This document shows, piece by piece, positions 12,531-24,195 of a stretch of 64,000 bases of DNA. The position numbers were made by a program, and so were the translations under genes. Below the pieces are notes generated by a model that was given only the letters and a program-made list of their open reading frames with translations, was not told where the DNA came from and searched no databases. Every line of letters starts with the position of its first letter. The first letter of the stretch is position 1. This DNA is from Hymenoscyphus infarciens (Eukaryota; Ascomycota; Leotiomycetes; Helotiales; Helotiaceae). Where the stretch lies: assembly GCA_001414345.1 (NCBI GenBank), contig LLCB01000033.1, positions 62,001 to 126,000 of the forward strand, read 5' to 3'.

Positions 12531-14140
12531 TTCTAGAACCAGACTCTGTTTTGCTTGAATGTTTTATCGTTTATGGGCGACCCGAGGCGTTTTTGGTTGG
12601 AGGGAATGGGACATTGTTTATACCGCTGGGAGATTTTTGATTTGGGACAAAGGACCGTTTGTGGTCCTGGCGTTTGCGAGGAGCAATACATACCAACCAA
12701 CCCATGACGAGATGGGAGTTTTGCCTATTTTCATTGTCGGCATCGCATGACGAGTTTCGGCTTCATTTTTTGCTCGAATCCTTTTTTGGTGGTGGATACC
12801 CTCCAGGATTCGACATTTTGAATTGGGCCAAAAAGCATACGCACACACCATCACACCAACTTTTCCCTACTTGTCGTTTTTTTATATCAGTCTTGGCTTT
12901 TTGGCTTTTCCCATTAGAGAGCTACCTCTAATAGCACATTTTTCTTTTGTTCTTTCGGTATTATTGGATTTAGGGAAAGGAATAACTTTCTCTGGAGGTG
13001 TGGTTTTTGAGAGAAAAACCATTGTTGGTGTAATTTAGGAGGATTGGGGGAATGAGAAGGGAAAATTCTGTTAGGGATTGGAATAGGGATGGGAATACTT
13101 GTTGTGTGGACTAGTTTCTAGACTAAGTTCTCTGAGTGTGGGAGGATGGAATGGGTGGCTGTCTTGATTTCCATTGTAGGGAAGTTTTTGTTTTTGTTTT
13201 TTTACTTTGTTGTTGTTTGGTGGTTGACATGTTATGGTACGAGAACGAAATGAATAACATAAATCTATGAAATAAAAGAGAGCGTTTACAATTTTAGTTT
13301 CGTGTATACTTGCTATGGTTGACTTACTTTCCAAGATACGTGACTGATAAATGGAGCTCCCCTATCCTTGGTCTTAAAATAGGTTTGTTATTGTCTCCAC
13401 TTTGTTCTTTGTTCATATCCGGGGAACGGCGCCCTCGTGTTTGTGCCGGTACCGCACATGGATGAGTTCGCGGATGCAGGTGTGTACAGATGTACTAGTA
13501 TAGTAATATTAGAATCTCCAGAAGCAAGAGTGTAAGAGTTGGGCCAAACTGGAAAGAGGGAAGTAAATGGAAGAAGCGGTAGAAGGAATTTTTAACTTCG
13601 GCTTCGGCCTCGGCTTCTTGGGGGCGATCAGTGGAGGGGGGGTTTGGACCCCTAATTCCTGGGACGGATAGAATGGAAGTGATAGAATAGCTTTTGTTTA
13701 CTGATGATTATTGTAATTTCTTGATATAATAGCGGAGTGAATTGCTAAAGCTGAATTTATGATTGAGAGTGCTTGGAAGGAAGCTTCACTATTTTGGAAG
13801 CTGAGTTGTCTAGCTACCTTCTTTAAATACTGGAGCTCCCCGTACGTCACAGCTTGGATTATTTGGGACTTGTTGTACAAGACTTGAATAGGTTGTACCT
13901 CTTTGCTCTAGTACTTACTTCTCCTGGTCTTTATAGAGATAACTACACGATAATTACCAATGTTTCTTCGGGTAATTTACGTAGTGTTGACTTGAACATA
14001 TCGACAGCGCTAATGCAGAGTGGTCTGTGCTCCTACGGCGCCAGCTTTTGTTGACTTGAATCCTCAAATAAACACCAACACCAACAACCACGACTCGATC
14101 CTCTTCACCTTCACCTTTCGCGTTTGGTGGCGAGAACAAA
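12531..14140. other. Intergenic: veA 3' end and promoter of the next gene
   Basis: T-rich DNA after the veA stop (about 12540-13340) is probably 3'UTR and terminator. The part from about 13400 to 14140 would hold the promoter of the following + strand gene. I see no further gene or repeat. Confidence 0.45.
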
Positions 14141-16323
14141 ATGTCGACTTCCAGAAGAGTAAGTACCCCCATAAATCTCTTCCGCAAAACCTCCCTTGCA
14201 AGCAAATCTAACCTTCATTCCAGAGCTCTTCAGGAGCTGCAGGTACCAAACGAACCTACAGCAACCGCGACTCCTGGCCACTCCCAGAGGCAAGACCACC
14301 ACTAAGTCACCGAAACACCCCGAATAACTCCTATCGACAACCATCGCCAGCTCGTACTAGCAGATTCGTGGAGGGTAGCATGAACGATCGAGCCAGTCAG
14401 GTCCCACCTAGTCCCTATTTGGATGAAGACTTGGTAGATCAACACGGCCGAGATGGACGCAAGATTATTACCCCACGAAAGCTAATGCGGCATGCCAACG
14501 CTTCGGAGGCAGATCGATCGGAAACCTCTCGTCATTCGAGCATCTTCAAGTTTGGAAAGACGATCGCCGCGAACCTCAATCCTAGCAATTGGAAGCTTTG
14601 GAGCAAGGCGCCACAACCGGCCGTATATGATGAGGAATTGGAACAACAACGCATATTAGATGAGAGAGCAGTCAAGGCTCGAAGACTTTATAGGGAACTG
14701 AAGGAGTCGGGTCATTTCCCGCTTACCAATGCTACCTTGTCGGCTTTCCAAGACGAGGATTATGAGAGGAACAATGATCGTGGACGTCCACGCAACAAGC
14801 ATGATTCTGGAATATCATTCGTTGATAAGGCTACTGCGGATTCTTTCCAACGGGAGTCTTCTGTGTCTGATACTCGTGGTCGCTCTCTTCGACGTTCGGC
14901 CGACACACCAATCGAGCAAAAGCGAATGGGAAGAGTCTACCTTGACCCAAAATACCCAAACGTCACTCGGGACGTTAGTAGGGGACCGAGTCCAGCGATT
15001 TCCAACTACTCTGAACAACGTGGTGCTTCTGTACAAGGGTCTGTTTCTCGTCGTCGCGGCACCTCGGTTCGACGTTCTGGGTCTGCTCAACGTTCTGAGT
15101 CTATTGTCCGAGCTGAATCTACCGTCCCTCAAAGTGACAAGAAGCAAGGATTCAGTCTGAAGAGAGCTTCATTCACCAACATCAAGAATGCTTTCATGGG
15201 TGAGAGTGCCACTAGTTTGGTGGGTGGTGGTAATCCGCAAGCAAGAAAGATGCCTTCTCGAGCAGATCTTCAGAAGCAGCAAAGGCTTGTCAAGCGTGTT
15301 AGTGATCTTGAAGGCAAACTCGAGGCAGCACGTCGTCAATTGACGGAATCTCTCAGCGAACCTCTTCCACTCGCTCCTCCTGTTCGAAGTATTGGACACA
15401 GTCGATTCGTACCTGGTGCTCTGGCTACCCTTCCTTCGGAGCGACTTTTGGCTGGTTACGTCGAGCCCGAGGAGGATGATGAGCAATCTGAGATTGGCAG
15501 AGCTTTTAGTGTGGATGATCAACATACTGCACCCAACTCGGCAACCTTTCAATCTCAAGACTCCATTCTTCAAGACTCTCTCCTTCAAAGTGTTGAGATG
15601 GAAGATACATTCGAAGACTACCCCGAAGCAGCATCGACCCCCAAGCCAAGAATGCTCTCAGAGGCAGCATCAACACCCAAGCAAAGAATTCCCTCGGACG
15701 TCAAGTTCAAGGAAGAGCCAACACCAACCGCCGAAGCATCGAAGAAGGTCTCGCCAAAGGGCCGCAAGCGAAAGAATGCATTCTTGGGTCTAGCTGATGA
15801 TGGTGGTCTTTACAAACCTGGAAAGGAGAGTGAGTCCGAGACAGGATCCGAGTTCTCGAAGCCCGGACGTGGTGGTTTGAGAAAGAAGCCTGCTGGCCCC
15901 CCACAGAAACTTCGCCTCGCTACTCAAAAAGCTCCCGCTACCAAGGAGCCTGCCAAGAAATCTGGTGTCATCGGAAGTCGAGTTACGAAGAAGAGAGGCG
16001 GTAGACAATCTGTTTCGCCACCTGCTGAGACCGTCGAGTCGGAATACAACAAATCCAACCCTCTCAACAAGAAATCTTCCTTGAATCTAGCTGCAGGCTA
16101 CCAAAACGACGAAGAGGAAGACGGAGAGACTGAGATGATGGATGAGGATATCCCACCTATGCCGAAGATGCCGAAGAGTATCAAGCTTGCGAATGGAGAG
16201 ATTATTCATCCTACGCCTGCGGCGGTCAAGAAGGGGAAGGAGGGGATTGTTAAGATGGCGGAGAAGAAACAAGGTCTTACTCGTGCGGCGGAGAGTTTTG
16301 AGTGGCCTGCTGATGTCTTTTGA
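14141..16323 (+). CDS. Conserved-type basic, disordered coiled-coil protein (possible nuclear RNA-binding family)
   Basis: The model has two exons (14141-14158, 14224-16323). The 65-nt intron has GTAAGT, a CTAAC branch site and a CAG acceptor. The six-codon first exon supplies the ATG; the reading frame of exon 2 has only a GTG near its start. The product is 705 aa. It is rich in Ser, Arg and Lys and mostly disordered, with repeated RRSGSAQRSES-like SR stretches at ~280-305. A heptad-like coiled coil spans about residues 350-390 (VKRVSDLEGKLEAARRQL). Lys-rich segments GRKRKNAF and KKRGGRQS may be nuclear signals. The C-terminal end is compact (IKLANGEIIHPTP ... ESFEWPADVF). It recalls proteins annotated in fungi as 'nuclear RNA binding protein', but I see no RRM or KH motif, so function is unproven. 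Confidence 0.8.
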
Positions 16324-17100
16324 AAAGTTTTACGCATTTGAATTCATGGCGATGATTGCACAGTGAAGGGAGGAATGAACGGAGCATTTTCGAATTGATT
16401 GCGAGGGAGCATTTGGCATTTGGGAGTTGAGCGAGCATTTGGACTTTTTCTTTTTTTCTCTCCCTGGTTTTTCCTCTAGTTGGCAGACATTGAGAGAGGC
16501 GCTTTTTCGATGGGGGGATGGGGGTGTAGATACAGGCAGGATAGTATCTCGGGCGCCTACTTTTGTTTATACTTGACGGCTGATGGTACGCTGGCATTAC
16601 ATCATACATGAGAGTGGGAGATGGGAGAATGATTGATGGGAGATTTGACGCAAACTTTTCATATTTCTTCTGATTGATGAATCACGATCATGATGACATA
16701 CATGATTGCACAGACAGGAAAGACCGAAATGGGATAATGAAACGGGATAATGAAATAAGCACATAACGTGGAATTGAGAATTATTTTTATTGAAGTTGTT
16801 GCGATGCGGTTCTGTGAGGTGATAGGATGTAAATTGATAGTTGATGGTTAATGGTATGGTTGATAGTTAATAGTTGATGGTTGATGGTTGCTCTAAAACT
16901 CGTTGTGCTATTTACCAACCTCAGGCCTTGTGATTTGCTCAGCATGGGAGAGCTGGGGTAGTGAGGGTAGAGGGAGTGTAAACTGCGAGTAAGCTGCGAG
17001 TAAACTGCGAGTAAACTGCGAATAAGCTAGTGAGTGACAAGTAATTCTCTGAAATCTCCGACGCTCCTGGAGCTTTCTTTCACGACGCGTGAAGTATTCA
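16324..17100. other. Intergenic, with an 11-bp tandem repeat at 16981-17024
   Basis: 3' flank of the preceding gene. At 16981-17024 there are four 11-nt units of AACTGCGAGTA type. The same GCGAGTAA word recurs in an 18-nt repeat at 17302-17370. No gene is seen. Confidence 0.6.
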
Positions 17101-17204
17101 CTCGGAAAAACTTCACTCGGAAAAACTTTACTCGGAAAAACTTTACTCGGAAAAACTTTACTCGGAAAAACTTTACTCGGAAAAACTTTACCTGGAAAAA
17201 TTTA
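17101..17204. repeat. 15-bp minisatellite (CTCGGAAAAACTTTA)
   Basis: Six 15-nt units (the first with one change) and a degenerate seventh. The unit length is a multiple of three, so it creates an accidental frame of repeated VKFFR on the minus strand. I do not regard that as a gene. Confidence 0.9.
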
Positions 17205-17301
17205 CTCAGATAGACAGATGTTGAAGACTGGAAACTCTGAATAAGAAAGTTAATAAGGTGATGGTCTGAGATATTAAACGTCTTGTCCGAGCATGGGGTC
17301 T

Positions 17302-17370
17302 TTGCGAGTAAGCTGTAAGTTGCGAGTAAGCTGTAAGTTTGTGAGTAAGCTGTAAGTTGCGGGTAAGCCG
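17302..17370. repeat. 18-bp tandem repeat (TTGCGAGTAAGCTGTAAG)
   Basis: Two perfect 18-nt units, a third 19-nt unit with one insertion and a truncated fourth. The GCGAGTAAGCTG core is shared with the 11-nt repeat at 16981-17024, so both arrays probably grew from the same seed. Confidence 0.85.
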
Positions 17371-17878
17371 GCAAAAAACTAGCGACAATCGTAGCTAGCT
17401 AATTATATAATGCCTAGCCCTCTTTGGGATAGACTGACGTGTATATTTAAGTACGAGTATTTAGACCACGTTTTTTTAATCATTCGAAGTATAAGAATAG
17501 ACGAACTAGGCTATAGCAGGTTTCACTTATTACCTTCTACTAATTAGTATATATAGCTATAAATTTATAAGGTAGTTATTATAACTTCTCTCTATAATAC
17601 CTTTTTATCTTTAGTATTTAGTGTTTAATATATTATTTATACTTTTTAATTATAGAGAGTATAATTCTCTATCTTCTTTTAAAAGACGAAGGTGTTATAG
17701 TTTATATAAGTTTAATAAGAAGAGTAGGTTATTTACTACTATTACGATAGATAGAAGTCTAACTTTAGTATATATAGCTTTTTAACTCGTTATGTTATAT
17801 TAGTAACTATACTAATTTATAAGAGTACGCGTAAGTATTATATATAAGTTATACTAATAGAGTGTTCTAAAAGTATAT

Positions 17879-18968
17879 AAGTCTAAAAAACGACTAAATC
17901 GCAAATCGCAAATCGTAAAAGTTAAGTATTTATAGCTAGATTATAGTCAGTTGTAAGTTAAGCTTCTCTTTTGACGATATTTTATAAACCGTGTGTTTTT
18001 AGAAGAAAAAATTATCTCTTATTTATTTTTTTTAAAAAAAACAGAAAACTAAAATACTCTTTAAGATATAAGACTTAGCTAGAAAGAACTATTCTATCTT
18101 CTTATACCTCCTCTCTATTTATTACTATATCTAAGTAAGTATACTACGAACAAACTTAGTAATACTTAATTATTTAAAACTCTCCTTTTTATAAGAAAAA
18201 ACTTTTATACTCTTATAATTCTACTAAAACCCTGGAAAAATTTAGATATATATCTAAGTATCTATTTTCTTTCTAAAAAGTTTATAGAGTAAGAAAAGAG
18301 ATATAGAGCTCTTATTAGCTATTTTTAAAAATATAATAATATATGTTATTATTAAGTAAAGAGAGAAAGAGTATCTAGGTAAGAAGTTTTTTTTCTTTCT
18401 AAAAACGTATAGTTTATAAAATCTTATTAAAAGAGAAGCTTAACTTATAACTAACTATAACTAAGGCCTCTAAGAGCTATAGCTAATCGTAAATTATATT
18501 ATACTATCTACTTACTCTCTTACTTCTTATTCTATTCTTTTATATATTACGTATACTAAGAGAGTATAGATAGTAATATAGATAAGAGTATAGGAGAGAG
18601 AGAGTAAGCAAATATTTCAGAGGAAAGTTTTTCTTACTATAGATAAGAGGAGTTTAGCTAAAGTAATAAACAATCCTCTCTCTCTCTTATTTATCTAGAA
18701 ATAATAGAAAGAATATAATATAAGAGTTAGGTAAAAGGTAGTAAAGATACGATAGTAAGGAGACGATAGCGAGAGAGCGATGTTACTACTTACTACGTAA
18801 TACTTATTATCGCTATATTTAAGACCGTCTAGTCTTAAAATAGAGAGAGAGAAGGGGGGAGAAAGAGGAGAGGGAATTTAATTTTTCTCTTTTTTACTTA
18901 TAAAAAGTTAACATTTTACGATTTACGATTCGCGATTTGCTATTTGCGATTACGTCGTTTTTGGACTT
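17879..18968. mobile_element. TIR element with AAGTC(C/T)AAAAACGAC ends, host of a nested MITE
   Basis: The left end (AAGTCTAAAAAACGAC, followed by reiterated AATCGCAAATCG) and the reverse complement of the right end (AAGTCCAAAAACGACGTAAT, same reiterated motif) form an inverted repeat of roughly 60 nt. The interior is TA-rich and without open frames. A MITE of the 1964-2464 family sits inside it at 17944-18457. The exact boundaries and target duplication are not clear. Confidence 0.65.
17944..18457. mobile_element. 514-bp TIR element (MITE), copy 2, nested
   Basis: Full-length relative of the element at 1964-2464, with the same internal order of segments and many C-to-T/G-to-A differences. 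The left TIR starts TAGTCAGTTGTAAGTTAAGC and the right TIR (reverse complement) starts TAGTTAGTTATAAGTTAAGC. TA flanks both ends (17942-17943, 18458-18459). It is more heavily RIP-mutated than copy 1. Confidence 0.88.
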
Positions 18969-19170
18969 TTGTAGATTCAGGATGCCGTAACTAAGTCGTG
19001 GCCCAAATAATCGTACCCGTATATTTTGTTAACACATCGTTTTTGCTGGGTTATACAGTCTAGGAAAGGAGAATGTTTTCATTGCGTGGCTTTTAAAATG
19101 TCTTTCTGGTCACAATGGTAAGGTAAGATTTGATATATACCTAAAGCTGTTTGTTCTATTATCGTGATCA

Positions 19171-19207
<37 letters not shown>

Positions 19208-19864
19208 GTGGATATTTATTTGATAGTGTTGATAGATATCTTGAATGATGGGAAACCTTCTTGCCGAGAAGACTTGAGCAGCGATGGGAAGGATTCGGTA
19301 ACAATGGGTTTGTTGATAATTATTAGGGACTGGTGATGGAACGCGAGGGTTTGAAAGATTTTTGTTGGGGCATGGGCATTGGTCGTTCCTTCCTTGAGCG
19401 AGAGATGTGCACGCGCTTGCAGCATGAACTGCTTCGTTGGTGTTGTGTTTGGCATGGGAGGAAGGAGGAACTTCGGGCCGGGTCGTCGTCGTCGTCGTCG
19501 TTCCTTGGGTCTGATCCCGGAATTGAAGCGCTTTTCAGAAGTGCGTGTTACGATTTACTGTTGAGCCATTTTTGCCCTTGGATGCGGTTGAGATGCTGTA
19601 GCTATAGAATCATTGAACAGTGCTCTCTTTGGAAGGGATACTATAACCAGCACAACAAAAGACAGAAGCAAATAGTTGCTAATTGACTTGCACAGAAGCG
19701 AGGAGTTAAAAAGGGGTTTCGAGAAAGTTATGTTCTACATGGATCTAAAATACAGGCCAACACTCCAACGCAATGTAATTCCTCGCCGCCGCCGCCGCCA
19801 AATATATATATATATAAGTATATACCAGGTATTACTCACTACCCCATACTGAATGTTCAAAGAC
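18969..19864. other. Intergenic with (GA)n microsatellite
   Basis: Normal-composition DNA between the TE block and the 3' end of the aerolysin-like gene. It holds a (GA)n microsatellite at 19176-19204, a GTC triplet run near 19485-19500 and a GCC run near 19787-19800. No gene is supported. Confidence 0.6.
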
Positions 19865-21112
19865 TTATGCAACAAAAGTACGGACAGTGCGACCGGAGCT
19901 GGAACGTTTCCATGCAGTTTTGGGTGCTGAATCTGTCGATGCAGCAGCCGTGATAGCATCCATTGGGGCCTTTGCGATAGGAAAGGTCTCGCAAGAGGTG
20001 ACAGAAGTTGACCATCCGGTAGACATTGCACTGCCTGGCTGTAAGATGTCGAACGTTTGACCTCCAGCCATTGTAACGGTAACTGTAGACGTGTATTTGC
20101 TTTTGAATTCTCCCTTGACGCCGGTTGCCGTGCACAAAACTGCGGTTCTAGGGGCAAGGACTCCTTTCTCGGTGACCGTGAAGCCAACTGTGTCTGTGTC
20201 TTTTGTTGTTTTGCTGGTCATGGCTTCGTAGGAGTATGAGGCCGTCGTGGTAACCGAGGCGGTAGCTTTGGCAAGGAAAGGAATTTCGACACCGCCACCA
20301 ACAGTGACGCCGACAGAGAGACCGAATGTATTCTTGTTGGATTGCGCAAGCTCCTTGCTCACTTCCGCCTTGATCTCTTTTGCGAAGATGTACTCTTGCG
20401 TCTTGTTGAAATCCGGGTTTACAATCCACCCTTCCGTGAGAGTGGCGTGCAGATCCATACCCCTATCTATCATTAGTACCGGAACAGAAAGGGGTTGTTT
20501 TGGAATTACTCACTTCTGTTTCTTGTTCCAGTCATTAATGTCTTCATCATACTTAACCTTTGATATCAGAGCAGTCTGCGCAACATTACCCATAAAACGG
20601 AAGTCGATGCTGTTGATCCAGGCCCCGTTTGAACCCCTTGCGGCGAGCAAGATACCACTGCCGATTGGGATATCATCTGGATCACCGCGAGTTTGTCCAT
20701 TTCCCTTTTCCAGTTTCTTTCCGCTCTTTGTCTCGACAATGAGCTTGGAAATTCCATTCTGGTCGTGATTTTTCCACCATTGCATCTTGGTGATAGTGTC
20801 CCCCTCGTCCCAGAAAATACCAGCATGGCGATCCCCATCAGCAGTGGTATAGCCCATAAGAGCGCCCTTGGTTCCATCCGAGTATGAAAATTGGAGACCC
20901 TCAATCATCCACTTTGCGGCCCAGACTTCGATACCAGTGATGGTTTTTCCGTCCTGCCATTTGGTTTCGCAGAAAGATCCACCACCTCCGGCTTTTCCAA
21001 TGACATATGGGGCGGAGAATGGTCCATCATCGCAAGCGGTGGCAGAAGATACTCCAACGAGTGTTGCGAGGGTGGCAGCTGCAGCGATGATTCGTTCTCT
21101 CGAGTAAAACAT
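19865..21112 (-). CDS. Secreted jacalin-like lectin / aerolysin-like pore-forming protein
   Basis: Two exons on the minus strand (21112-20514 and 20462-19865). The 51-nt intron has a GTGAGT donor and a TAG acceptor after TACTAAT. The 398-aa product begins with a typical signal peptide (about residues 1-26, hydrophobic AAAATLATLVGV, ATA cleavage site). Residues ~30-165 form a jacalin-related beta-prism-like domain (GGGGSFC, ITGIEVW, INSIDFRFM). The C-terminal half (~200-398) has the alternating Ser/Thr-Val strands of the aerolysin/ETX-MTX2 fold (LSVGVTVGGGVEIPF). In known lectin-aerolysin proteins (natterin type) the lectin part binds glycans and the aerolysin part oligomerises into a membrane pore. 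For this gene that is family inference: it could serve in defence, competition or host interaction. No break is visible. Confidence 0.85.
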
Positions 21113-21360
21113 GTTGCTTAGGGTCTGCTGTCGAATTGTAGAAAGTAGTCGCCTGCAGTTGTAGTAAAAGTTCCAAAAACTCGAGTTTTAAATTCTTCGA
21201 AAAAAGAAATGAGCGAAAAAAAGTGTAGTCGCGTAGAAATGAAGAGTAAAGACTGTTTGTAAAAAGCACGAAAGGAGTGTGGGTTGAAAAAGGAAAGAAT
21301 CAAGGAATATGAAAATGAAACTGATAGTGAGAAGTGGAGAAGAAGCTGCTTCCATCCTAA

Positions 21361-21369
21361 CTATATAAC
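21361..21369 (-). promoter_or_regulatory. TATA box of the aerolysin-like gene
   Basis: GTTATATAG on the minus strand, about 250 nt upstream of the ATG. It would give a leader of roughly 215 nt. It is the only clear TATA motif close to this gene. Confidence 0.45.
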
Positions 21370-24195
21370 AAAACCTGATGAAAAATCAATCAAATCCTCC
21401 ACCGGCACCACGAGGCTAAGCGACATGCCAAGAAGATTCCTATGCTGAGGAAATGAAGTTCTTGTTCGATGTTGGTGAACTTGCCCAGAGTAGGAAAACC
21501 ATAGATCCTTCTATGCGACTGACCCAAATAGATACCTGTGCCAACGAGATGAGTGTTTTGTTCAACGCTGGAGAAACAGCCCAGAGTAGAAAATTGTGAA
21601 TCCTCCTTCGATCCCTGAACTGCGCCTCTCTTTCTCAAAGTCTCGCCTCATCTCAAGCGAGCTCTCTCCCCTGATGATTTCGATTTTTGACGTAATTCTG
21701 AGGATGAGAGTTCCTTCCCGCCAAGGTAAATCCTAAAATGCTCACACGAACTTGGAGACGAATCTAAACAGCGTCGTAACAAATTACATTAAGCACAGTA
21801 CTACTACGGTTACCTGCGATTCGAGCTTGAAGGGGGAGTTTGGTTAGGGTTGAGAGGTCCACAAGAAAGGGAAAACTACAATTACTTTCTGCCACGGAAA
21901 TCGCTTCATTTTTCTCCTAGTAGATCCAAGTAGGATAGGTTATCTAAAACAGTATTGTGTATAAACTTCGTCGCCCTTTACTTTGTTTTTCCGCTTCTCC
22001 TGGCTCTTTGCGACCAAAAGAAAAAGAGGGAGAAAAAGAGGCTGAAAATCTACGACCGCAAGTTTTCAAGCTTAATTCCTGTGTCTCAAATCGACACACC
22101 ATCTTGAATAAAGCGACCGATCGACTAAAGAATTCACTCGAAATAGCTTCCCCGAATCCCCAGACTATTTATTTTGTGTTCTCCAACTTTCAAGCCTCGT
22201 AAAAGCTGACACACGTTTATCCAGCATTTAACCGGTCGTAAAGGCTGACACACATGGATGACCTTCGCACTTGCCGAAGCCCAATCCTTCAACTGATCCT
22301 TCTCAGGGTATATACATGTACGCAATCTCCACCAACCTTGAGGAGCGTTTGAGCGAAGATTTCTTAGGAAATCACGACGGCTTTCCTTGTCGTGCATTCT
22401 CGTTGTATTTTAGGTTAGTAACCCATACCACAATCGTCTCTAAACCTACCTCGCTGTGTGCTAGATGCCGGGTGTCTGCCAAAAGCGGTCCACAAAACAC
22501 CGTCAGACTCCCTTATGGTATCGTGTCCAACTATGGACTCAGAATGTTGCCCGCGTGCGAACTTCTTTGTACCAAAAACAACAGTCAGCTAGTATTATGA
22601 GACTTGAGAGCAAGGCATTACTAAACCTACACAGCAAGCATTCAGGATATTACGGATCTAACTACTCTGCTGTCCCCTTTAACACGACGAGAATATCGAG
22701 ATTCTAATAACCATAAACAGGAAGTGCTACACTTGGGCTCACTCTCTTTCTAAAATAAAATAATCCTTAACTGGAAACTTGCACTCACCAACTAACTCTA
22801 AAAATACCATCCCTCAATTCTCTTTTAAGTATAAAAAAGTCTCGACCCCCTACACCCTCTCTTCCCCTTCCCAACTCCCGCCTCTCCCTCGATTTCTCCA
22901 CCCTAACCACAAAACCAACGCCCTCCCCAAAGGGTCCAACAATTAAAAACACCACAAACTCAGATTCCGAAAACCAGTATAGAGTCATTCCAATGGCCTT
23001 CCAACACCTCTCACAGAAAAAACACCAACATCTCCAATCCCAGTCCCCCCCAAAAAAGAACCATCAACAACACCAACCCCACTACCTATTTTAAGCCTCT
23101 GCCCCAAGCCAAAGAAAAAAAGTGAAAGTACCAAGTAGAGAAGTTACACCCAAAAGCCCACTCACCACCGAAACCCACCCTCCGAATTCATTCTCCCCTC
23201 CCTTCCAAACAGCGCACAAGCCTCAACAGTGTCTACCTACTTCCAATTAAAGGTTCCTTGATTCAAATGTTAGAAGAGAGACGACGCATAGGTGGATGAA
23301 AAAAGAAGGACTAGGTCATCTCTCTTAACTCTCGGGGGAGCTTTGCTGAATGATAGGAATATAGTAAGTAGGTGGCGCGTTGATTGTAAATATCTATCAA
23401 ACATGATAACATCTATCTATAATCCTGTTAGATACCAGATTCTTCAACTCGCCTTGCATTGTCTCGCACATTTTTTTTGGTATGGTTACCGTAATTCTCT
23501 CTTCAGATTCCCCTTCAGGTTTTGTTTCCCGTAACCGTAACTGGCCATTTCTATCGCTAGACTCACACCTCCTATTTCAATTGCGTGACCATAACTTGCT
23601 CTACATAGTTGCTTCACGGCATACGTCACATCATCACCGCACCACGTCAAATCACGACATCACGAGTCCAAGACACAAGAAAACATTTAACATCATAGCA
23701 TTCATCCATCCTAACCCCTTGCCCCCTCCTAACTCCTATTCCCTACCCCCAACACGCTAACCTACATCCAAACCACCTCATCTCTGCTTCGCTTTTCGCT
23801 CTACCCGCGCTTATCGTTATAATAACAAAAAAATAAGAAGGTCCTTCAACCAAGGCACCCAAGGGGGATATCAAAAGTATAGACATATCATCATCTCATC
23901 CCATCCCCTCCCATCCCATCCATTCCCTCCGCCCCCAAAAAGACGTAAGGATGCAAGAAAGGATACGCCCAAAAACACAAAACACGAATGCAAAAAGAAG
24001 CCAAAGCAACAAAAAAAAAGAAGCTCGCCCGATTTCCCCCTTTTTACGCCCATGCCTTTGAAGAATAAAAAAACTCCAAATGAATCCCTTTTTGCCGTAT
24101 TTGCAAATGCTGTACACTTTTTGTCGTCCTCGGGAAATGTACTGCTATCCCTATTTCATATATTTCGAATCGCTCGGAACAAGTGATTTAAATCA
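21370..24195. other. Intergenic, no gene recognised
   Basis: About 2.8 kb between the aerolysin-like promoter and the 3' end of byr4. There are only short frames without motifs. The segment ~22790-23230 is strongly C/A-rich on the + strand, and ~23680-24060 is likewise pyrimidine/A-rich; the latter is probably the byr4 3'UTR. No repeat or RNA gene is seen. Confidence 0.5.

Noticed and set aside
17027..17374. Minus-strand frame with repeated VKFFR
   Set aside because: Artefact of the 15-bp minisatellite, whose unit is a multiple of three.
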